A stretch of 64,000 nucleotides of DNA from Neodontobutis hainanensis (lineage: Eukaryota; Chordata; Actinopteri; Gobiiformes; Odontobutidae): NCBI GenBank assembly GCA_024349245.1, contig JALDNG010000452.1, positions 124,001 to 188,000 on the forward strand, given 5' to 3'. A program made the translations under genes and the position numbers. Within the stretch, counting starts at the first letter, position 1. Each line of letters opens with the position of its first letter. Of the stretch, positions 57,221 through 64,000 are shown piece after piece. The notes below the pieces were generated by a model, which ran no database searches, was not told the origin of the DNA, and saw nothing but the letters and a program-made list of their open reading frames with translations.

Positions 57221-58936
57221 TTGCTGTCAATGAAACAATTGCTAAAAAGTCCTCTCTTTCTCACCAGGTTGATGTGGACGATACTCCTCCTGATCACCAG
57301 CCTTATGGGCATGGGATCCCCAGATGTTATCGAGCCCGGACCAACAGCCGGGATCGTTTTAAAGTACCAACCCGGACTGTTGATCACAAACTGTCGACTG
57401 CATACCCAAAGGGTTTTTGTCAAGTTAAACACAACCAACGTGTACCGGAAACACGTCTGAGCCAATCATGGTCTCACCAGTTGGGCCGGCGCTAGCTGGA
57501 CCACCTCTATTCTCAACCACTCTGAAACTGATATTTCCCACAAGCTTAACCAGCTTGAGAATTTTACAATTACTCAGGCTGAACTCACTGGAGCTAACCA
57601 ATGGTCTAAACGGTTTGTAGGAGGACTTCTTGTTGTAGCGGCTGCTGTGGGTACCTTGTTTAACCTCGGGTTGTCCACAGTCAATACGGTTAGCATTTCC
57701 ACAATCAAGAGACAAGTCTCAGAATTACAGGCTGAAATCCCTCACATTAGAGCGCAGATCATTCAGCAACAACAGCAACTCCAAACGGTAGGGAAAACGT
57801 TGAAGGAGACTGTGTTGGTGGTAAACACACACAGTGAAGCTCTGAACAAAACCCTCCTAGCTGTAAACTCGCTTATGACCCTCTTCCAGGTCAACTATGT
57901 ACAAGCACAAGTAGTCACCACGCTAATGAACGACATGCTCCGAGACATCGGCTCTTCAGTGGACAGCTTAGCCACGGGTAGAATTCCCCCGTACCTTATC
58001 CCTCTGTCACTAGTACAATCCCTCCTTGGAACCGCCACTAGAGATCTTGTAAGCCCACTTCAGGCCCATTTAGCATACACTTTAGGTAGTGCCGTACCCA
58101 TTTACGTCAACCCAGAGTTCCGGGAAGAGACTTTTATTCTAAATCTGCCTATCATTGAAGCCCAGAACATCTATCGCCTTAAAGACGTCGTAAAGTTGGG
58201 TCCTGGCACGGAAACACGCGCGTTAAAGTGCACACTCCTTCAGTAGTGGCATACCATGATGCCAATCCAGATTTGTACCTGGCCCCTAATTTACGCATGT
58301 GCACCCTAACCAAGGACATACACTACCTATGTCCCAGTAAACCCTTTGTCCAGGACAACACGAACGGGATCTGTGGCCTTAAGCCTATGAGCCCTCAAGC
58401 CAGGTGTCCCACAACAATCATGGTTCGCCACCAAGTTACCGTCACTCAAGCAGAGATCATCGGTAACCGCTGGCTAGTAAAGACCCCTCTTCCAGCTGAC
58501 TTACGATCAGCACGACACCTCATCCCGTATTAACTTGGCCGACCAAACTTTCTGGGTAGATGTACCCCCGAATGCAATCCTTCACATTGGGGACGTCGCC
58601 TTATACCACCTTAACGCTGACCAATACGAGAGTGAAATATCAGAAATATTATTTTCAACCCATCCTCTCGAATTACACCCTGCTACATTCAATCAAATCC
58701 AGTTTGAAGGTAGCAGAACCATCGATCTTGCACACTTAGATAACGTGTTAAAGGAAATAGAGCAAAAACAACAAGCCCCTATTCAACCTATGTATGCCTG
58801 GTCAACTCCCGACACTGTTCTTGCAGCCACAGTAGGAATAGGTTACTTCATGGCCATCATTATAACCATCGTGCTTCTTAGAAGGGTAAAACGCCTTAAA
58901 ACCCGTTTAAACCACTGTACTCAGGGCGTTGCATGA
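57221..58936 (+). pseudogene. env: ERV C env-like glycoprotein gene, broken
   Basis: Reading from 57221: a hydrophobic leader (TRLMWTILLLITSLMGMG), then GIVLKYQPGLLITNCRLHTQ. An in-frame TGA lies at 57458-57460. A probable basic cleavage point, WSKRF, lies just before a hydrophobic stretch VGGLLVVAAAVGTLFNLGLS (about 57617-57676). Heptad-rich helices follow (Gln-rich at 57755-57785). A frameshift near 58220-58245 and another near 58530 move the frame away and back. Cys-containing segments CTLTKDIHYLCPSK and GICGLKPMS follow, then a final membrane helix (about 58820-58885) and a basic tail. The Cys-pattern after the helices is reminiscent of baculovirus-F/errantivirus type fusion proteins, but this is a weak impression. 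Confidence 0.7.
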
Positions 58937-59484
58937 ATCGTAAGTCGCCGTCTGGCAAACAGAGAAAATCCTACCATGCCACCTGAGGTCTATACATTGA
59001 GCGATGGTCTCTCTGCCCCAGACGAATCCGACCCAACCCCAGCCCTGCTGGTGTTGACAGATTCGCCTTAGTGTAATATGTTACCTGTATGTTTAACTAT
59101 AACCGTTATATACCTCATGTAACTTTATGCCTACCCTTGTCCCTAAAATGCATGCAAAGTCCCTCAAAAGTTATGATCATTTAATGTGTGTTCTTTTATT
59201 ATCAACAATTTAATAAACTCTAAGCCCATTAAAATGAAACAACTCTATCGTTCCTTTATTTCCATTAAGTCCACCTTTTTAAGTGATAAACTTAATCAAC
59301 CTCCGTAGCAAACGACTTAATGACACCCAAGTGAAAAACCTTTTACACTTAAATATACTTTCCCTAAGCATGCTCCCATTATTACACATGTTATAACGCC
59401 AAACTCTGTGTCTTTAACTTGTGGCTTGCTTCCTGGTTCTTCAAGGATGGAGTCGACACAAAGCATTGGAACCTGCCTTCTGTT
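58937..59484 (+). other. ERV C region between env and LTR
   Basis: About 550 bp, no convincing gene. A polyadenylation-like AATAAA is at about 59211. Confidence 0.6.
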
Positions 59485-59496
59485 GAAAGGGGGGAC
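59485..59496 (+). promoter_or_regulatory. ERV C polypurine tract
   Basis: GAAAGGGGGGAC just before the LTR start TGTAGTGAACC. Confidence 0.8.
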
Positions 59497-61457
59497 TGTA
59501 GTGAACCCTTTCGTACCTGGAACCAACACCCTTCAAAGTTTTACTGATTTACACATTTGACTCTTTACCGACCCTTCCAGACCCTTCCAAATGTTTATTC
59601 AGACTGAGGAAAACTGAAAGAAATTTCATTAGCAACTCTCTGCTAATCTGCAGCAGATGTTCCGGGTGTTGTGTTAAGAGACAAACCACGAGGAGGAAAC
59701 AATATTTACAGCTTTGTTTTTCAACACTTCAAAGGACATGGAGGTGTTATCTCAGACCCGAACAGACTTGCTAGCTCTAAAAACTGACACGCTAAGCCCT
59801 GAATTTACGAGTGTGTATTGAGATACACGCACCAGACCTGAGAAAGGAATGCCTTTGTTTTAGGATGTTTCAGTATAAAATGATCGAACACTGCCTTCTT
59901 TTGGTCGAGCAGAGTAATGACTCTGCTTCGAAACAAAGACAATGTTGTATCCTGTGCCAAGTGTATATTAATGTTATCATGTGGAATGTTCCATTCATAT
60001 TCCCATTTACAGGCTCCAGAGATGGACATCGAAACATTAAGAAGTTATTCTGCCTTATCTTTCACAGTTGGATTGTACAATAAAACAAATTATTACATTG
60101 TTTTCAGTTAAATTACAAATAATGTAATATGTGTTTGGTCTTTAAAAATTTGTAAAACATTTCCTATGCACTTATGATACAATGCCGAATCAATATGGTT
60201 TTAAAATGTGTTTAATTCCTTTTATTTGGTGGAATAGAGAAGTTATCCCGAAAGCCCAAACTTTCGTAAACTCCCCCTTTTGACCAAAACTAGTAAACAC
60301 GCCCCTTTTGCGTCTCTTACAAAAGATTCTGCAAACCGGAAAACACTCTCTCTCAAGGCCCTTGCTCTTTTTGGTTTTACCCGCTTTCTTAAGCTTAACT
60401 CTTTGCTTTTACCCACTTTTAATTTAAGCTCTCTCTTCTTTTACTTTCGTAACTTTCAAGTCTTCTAGCCCGCAGCACACACCGTGCAAACGTGATTTTT
60501 TCATCTTTTTAAAGACTCAACGCATCGATTTTGTTTTGAAAAGACTTTCCAGCCAAACTACATCACTTCCTCGCAGAAGTAACTTTGTAGTTTTTAAAAG
60601 ACGACTTCATGAAGAGAGGAGATTTTTGTTAAATCCAAAAGACACCTTTCAAGTCTTTCAGCGGATTTCAGTTTTAAAGACTCTCATATTGACTGCTGGT
60701 AAAGTCTCCTTTACCTCACGGACAATCACAAAATGCCCTTTGGTTGGCTAAAGGTGCTACCTTCAGCCTGTGTACATGTGACCCCTCTGCTGCCGGAAAC
60801 CAGCTGCGAATCCCAGGGATTTTGAAGCATCACTTTAGAACTTATTGAAACTGCATCGCTGGTACCTACCCACCAAACGACAGAGTGAGTGAACACGTGA
60901 CACTGGTATTTTGGCGTTATAACTGTAAATTGTCCCACAGTCAGCCCAGCAAAACCCTCTTCCCATACACCATTCAAAAGGCCGCCAATAGTCCTTTTAA
61001 TTAAGCCGTCTAACCGTCCCCTTTTCCCTCCGTAACAACTCAGAGTAAATAGAAAAAACAATGGTTAAAACTACTTTACTCCACCAAAGGTTCTAACAAG
61101 TAAACCATTGTTTCTTTGTCAATCAATGTTTTGTGTTAATTACCCTCATCATTTGTCCCTAATTATTCCTTTGTGTCATTTCCCCTTTCATTATTCATTG
61201 TTTAACCTTGTATAATCTTTAATAAAACCCCCAAAAGACATTCTTGTTTCATTGTTTAATTTAGATTTGTGTCGAAAACGAGTAGAATTTACTTCCTTCA
61301 AGATTAATGAGACTATACTGACCAGTTTCCTTAGAACTGTTAAAACTAGGGTGGTGCCCCGAAAGAAATTAACATTTTGATATAAAAATATTAATTATTA
61401 ATTTCCATAATTATTATTCATATTAATTATAAATTAATTATACCTATATACACTACA
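59497..61457 (+). repeat. ERV C 3' LTR, about 1.96 kb
   Basis: Starts TGTAGTG after the polypurine tract and ends CACTACA at 61451-61457, a 7-bp terminal inverted repeat. AATAAA lies at 61220-61225. The length is unusual for fish ERVs and the right boundary rests on the inverted repeat alone, since no 5' LTR is present for comparison. Only short frames are seen inside. Confidence 0.65.
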
Positions 61458-61529
61458 GAAGTGTAGTCTTGATTTCTTTTCTATGACTTTCTTGCTCATT
61501 CTTCACAACTGCCAGGTGGTGCTATTCAG

Positions 61530-61601
61530 TCCTAGTTAGTATAGTGGCCAGTATCTCTGCTTGTCATGCGGAAAACTGGGGTTCGATACCACGACGGGGA
61601 G
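61530..61601 (+). tRNA. tRNA-Asp (GTC) pseudogene
   Basis: 72 nt, TCCTAGTTAGTATAGTGG... to ...GACGGGGAG, matching the vertebrate tRNA-Asp layout with anticodon GTC in the loop TTGTCAT. The A-box-like TAGTATAGTGG and T-loop GTTCGAT remain. Acceptor position 5 is mismatched (A opposite G), and a T-stem pair is broken (ACCAC). No CCA. Likely a decayed copy. Confidence 0.75.
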
Positions 61602-61843
61602 TTCTGTTACTATTCTGAAACCTGCTGATTGGGAATATTTCAACATTTTTTCTGAAGGACTTCTTTGACATGTTGCGCAATAGACTTGCAATTATTGAAA
61701 ATCATAAAAGTAAAGAAGCAATGAACCTAAAACACATATGATTTAAATGCACGGAGTTATAATCCACAGTGATCCCACTTATTTTCAGTATGAGATGTAT
61801 TGGCATTTTTGCAAATGTCACGAGCCCTGGCTCAGTGCCTGCA
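61602..61843. other. Spacer between the two tRNA relics
   Basis: AT-rich, no feature recognised. The flanks 61458-61529 and 61917-61984 are also featureless. Confidence 0.7.
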
Positions 61844-61916
61844 GTTTCTGTAGTGTAGTGGTTATCACATTCACTTAACATGCGAAAGGTCCTTGGCTCA
61901 AAACCTGGCAGAATCA
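61844..61916 (+). tRNA. tRNA-Val (AAC) pseudogene
   Basis: 73 nt, GTTTCTGTAGTGTAGTGGTT... to ...GGCAGAATCA, the exact length of vertebrate tRNA-Val with anticodon AAC in CTTAACATG. The B box reads GGCTCAAAACC instead of GGTTCGAAACC. Most changes are C-to-T or G-to-A, many at CpG positions of the remembered functional sequence, indicating decay by CpG deamination. Not expected to be functional. Confidence 0.75.
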
Positions 61917-62082
61917 GCTGGTGTTGTTTGAGAATCCTTATTTGGCATTATGAGCAACTTAGTAAACAAGCCAGTTATAGCTCTGATGCCCTGCTGGGTT
62001 TTCGCTTTGTCAAAAGTAAACAACTCACACTCAAGCTAGTAGATTGTTTATGCTAATTGTTATCAGCATAAAGAGGGGGGAA

Positions 62083-62445
62083 TGTTATAATAATTTTAAT
62101 TCCTATGTTTAGAGTTACTGGGGGCTTATAGTTCTCCTCAGGTCATGTCAAATTCATGTCATGTCCTTCGCTCTAATCCAAGCAGGAAGTAGACATAACA
62201 AGACTGAGACATGGCTTGTCACGGGACTCTTTCTCCTGGACCATTGTGAACGCCTCTCACCAAGGACGTCACGGTGTTGTATATAATCCCATGTCATGTT
62301 TACATCTTTAAGCAAACCTTCCGTTGTAACTGTGTCTGCTTTGCTCATCCTTGCAAGGATTAAAACTTGGCCATTGCTTGTTAAATTATAATCGGTCTCC
62401 GTGTCTCTCTGGTTAAATATAAGGATATAAAATATTCCTATAACA
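62083..62445 (+). repeat. ERV A LTR, third copy (363 bp)
   Basis: TGTTATAA...TATAACA. It differs from the copy at 26688 by an extra G (CACGGGACTC), an extra C (CGCCTCTC) and GACGTCACGG against GACGCCACGG. It has 98 bp of ERV A interior upstream and no 5' LTR in the window. Confidence 0.93.
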
Positions 62446-63797
62446 ATAGGCCACAGAGAGACCAGAGGAGGCAGAGAGTCCAGAGGAGGCAGAGGCCACA
62501 GAGAAACCAGAGGAGGCAGATGAGGCAGAGAGACCAGAAAAGGCAGATGCCACAGAGAGACCAGAGGAGGCAGCGGCCACAGAGAGACCAGAGGAGGCAA
62601 AGGAGACAGAGAGACCAGAGGAGGCAGAGGCCAGAGAGAGACCAGTGGAGGCATAGGTCACAGAGAGACCAGTGGAGGCAGAGGCCACAGAGAGACCAGT
62701 GGAGGCAGAGGCCACAGAGAGACCAGAGGAGGCAGAGAAGGCAGAGAGACTAGAGGAGGCAGAGGCCACAGAGAGACCAGTGGAGGCAGATGCCACAGAG
62801 AGACCAGTGGAGGCAAAGGAGACAGAAAAAAACAGAGGAGGCAGAGGACACAGAGAGACCAGAGGAGGCAGTGGCCACAGAGAGACCAGAGGAGGCAGAG
62901 GAGGCAGAGAGACCAGAAGATGCAGAGGAGACAGAGTGACCAGGGGAGGCAGAGGCCACAGAGAGATGAGAGAAAGCATAGGAGGCAGAGAGACCAGAGG
63001 AGGCAGAGGCCACAGAAAGATCAGAGGAGGCAGAGGAGGCAGAGAGACCAGAGGAGGCAGAGGAGGCAGAGAGACCAGAGGAGGCAGAGGAGACAGAGTG
63101 ACCAGGGGAGGCAGAGGCCACAGAGAGATGAGAGAAAGCATAGGAGGCAGAGAGACCAGAGGAGGCAGAGGCCACAGAAAGATCAGAGGAGGCAGAGGAG
63201 GCAGAGAGACCAGAAAAGGCAGATTCCACAGAGAGACACGAGGAGGCAGCGGCCACAGAGAGACCAGAAGAGGCAGAGAGACCAGAGAAGGCAGAGGCCA
63301 CAGTGAGACAAGAGGGGGCAGAGGCCACCGAGAGTTCAGAGGAGGCATAAAGACAGAGAGACCAGAGGAGGCAGAGAGACGAGAGGATGCAGAGGAGACA
63401 GAGAGACCAGAGGAGGCAGAGGCCATAGAGAATCCAGAGGAGGCATAGTCCAGAGAGAGACCAGTGGAGTTAGAGAGAGTAGAGGAGGCAGAGTTCACAG
63501 AGAGACCAGAGGAGGCATAGGCCGCAGAGAAACCAGAGGAGGCATAGGCCACAGAGAGACCAGAGGAGGCAACGGGGCAGAGAGACCAGAGGAGGCAGAG
63601 GCCACCGAGAGTTCAGAAGAGACAGAAAGACTAAGATACCAGAGGAGGCAGAGAGATGAGAGGATGCAGAGGAGGCAGAAAGACCAGAAAAGGCAGATGC
63701 CAGAGAGAGACCAGAGGAGGCAGAGAGACCAGAGAAGGCAGAAGCCACAAAGAGACAAGAGGAGGCAGAGGCCACAGAGAGACCAGAGAAGAAATAA
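62446..63797 (+). repeat. Minisatellite B, duplicated block
   Basis: Unit-by-unit copy of 27049-28398, including irregular units. As in the first block, long open frames on both strands are artefacts of the 27-bp period. Confidence 0.95.
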
Positions 63798-64000
63798 CAA
63801 GTGGGTTTTTTTACATAAATATTTACAACCTCAAAAAAAAAATCTTATTTTTTTTTTCTTGCCAAATCTCCTCCATTTATCAATTCCACCTTTATTTTCA
63901 TTCATATTCACTTTAGAGAATATTTAGATTAAAACTTCCATTCCCATCAGGCTCACACAGAAAGTTTTTAAATTCGCAAAAATTAAAAAAAGACTGAACA

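Larger units (their letters stand above)
56900..61457 (+). mobile_element. ERV C: 5'-truncated LTR retroelement with env-like gene
   Basis: Starts abruptly in the last 60 residues of integrase, continues with an env-like region (57221-58936), a polypurine tract and a 2-kb LTR. No 5' LTR, gag, protease, RT or integrase core is in the window, so the left part was lost, perhaps with the rearrangement joining it to the LINE at about 56900. Family is uncertain: the polymerase tail and env type differ from ERV A and ERV B. Confidence 0.75.
61985..64000 (+). repeat. Duplication of 26590-28604 (ERV A 3' end, LTR, minisatellite B, spacer)
   Basis: From GATGCCCTGCTGGG at 61985 the sequence follows 26590 onward with an initial offset of 35395 bp to the end of the window. 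It includes 98 bp of ERV A interior, the polypurine tract, an LTR, ATAGG, all of minisatellite B and the spacer. Differences are few: small indels in the LTR and a homopolymer length change at about 63841. It is a secondary duplication, because it copies the host flank together with the LTR. Confidence 0.95.

Noticed and set aside
59805..60083. Overlapping short frames within the ERV C LTR
   Set aside because: Frames on both strands of similar length with no motif; consistent with chance.

Overview
ORGANISM. The window reads as a teleost (probably percomorph-type) nuclear genome, not a prokaryote. The evidence is a Rex3/RTE retrotransposon with a TCCATCCA tail, L2/CR1-type LINEs, hAT-type transposons, class I fish endogenous retroviruses (ERVs) with tRNA-Pro and tRNA-Leu primer sites, vertebrate-like tRNA relics, and a spliced THAP zinc-finger gene fragment. 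There is no operon structure and no clear intact host gene. The window is a repeat-dense, heterochromatin-like locus. LAYOUT. Two tandem repeats form the substrate. Satellite A has a 23-bp unit (about 19 kb in total: 1-870, 4746-5073, 28726-34602, 35309-37436, 41943-51990) and changes orientation at about 31.35 kb and 46.46 kb. Minisatellite B has a 27-bp GA-rich unit (5074-5247, 11500-11704, 27049-28398, and a second copy at 62446-63797). Mobile elements have landed in these arrays and in each other. An L2-type LINE lies at 871-4745. A hAT-like element (5248-11499, 8-bp target duplication) contains a jockey/CR1-like LINE, which is itself split by a Rex3 copy (7185-10165, perfect 12-bp target duplication). 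ERV A (11705-27048, 5-bp duplication ATAGG, tRNA-Pro primer site) has almost no recognisable genes and is split by ERV B (15339-23335, 5-bp duplication CCATG, tRNA-Leu primer site). A solo-LTR-like insertion lies at 34603-35308. A 4.5-kb unique block with THAP exons lies at 37437-41942. An L2/CR1-like LINE with an esterase ORF1 (51995 to about 56900) is split by a DNA transposon at 53374-55012. A 5'-truncated ERV C (about 56900-61457) has an env-like gene and a 2-kb LTR. Relics of tRNA-Asp and tRNA-Val follow. The last 2.0 kb (61985-64000) duplicates 26590-28604 almost exactly, so it post-dates the ERV A insertion. HOW THE GENES WORK TOGETHER. The only coherent gene set is ERV B. Gag carries a zinc knuckle and a PSAP motif and ends in UAG. 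Protease lies in the same frame after the UAG, which is the gammaretrovirus read-through arrangement. An extra domain follows with two H-x-[S/T]-x motifs, like a 2H phosphoesterase. The reverse transcriptase core is missing. RNase H follows with all four acidic residues, then an integrase lacking its catalytic core, and a full-length env. The LTRs differ at only about three sites, so the provirus is young although it cannot replicate alone. MOST INTERESTING POINT. The 2H-like domain between protease and the RT position in ERV B pol is the best candidate for something not commonly described. Other points are the gene-poor ERV A, the orientation-switching 23-bp satellite, the hairpin-ended hAT, the env-like gene of ERV C, and the late duplication of an LTR with its flanking minisatellite. 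All family names are from memory and motif reading; no search was run.
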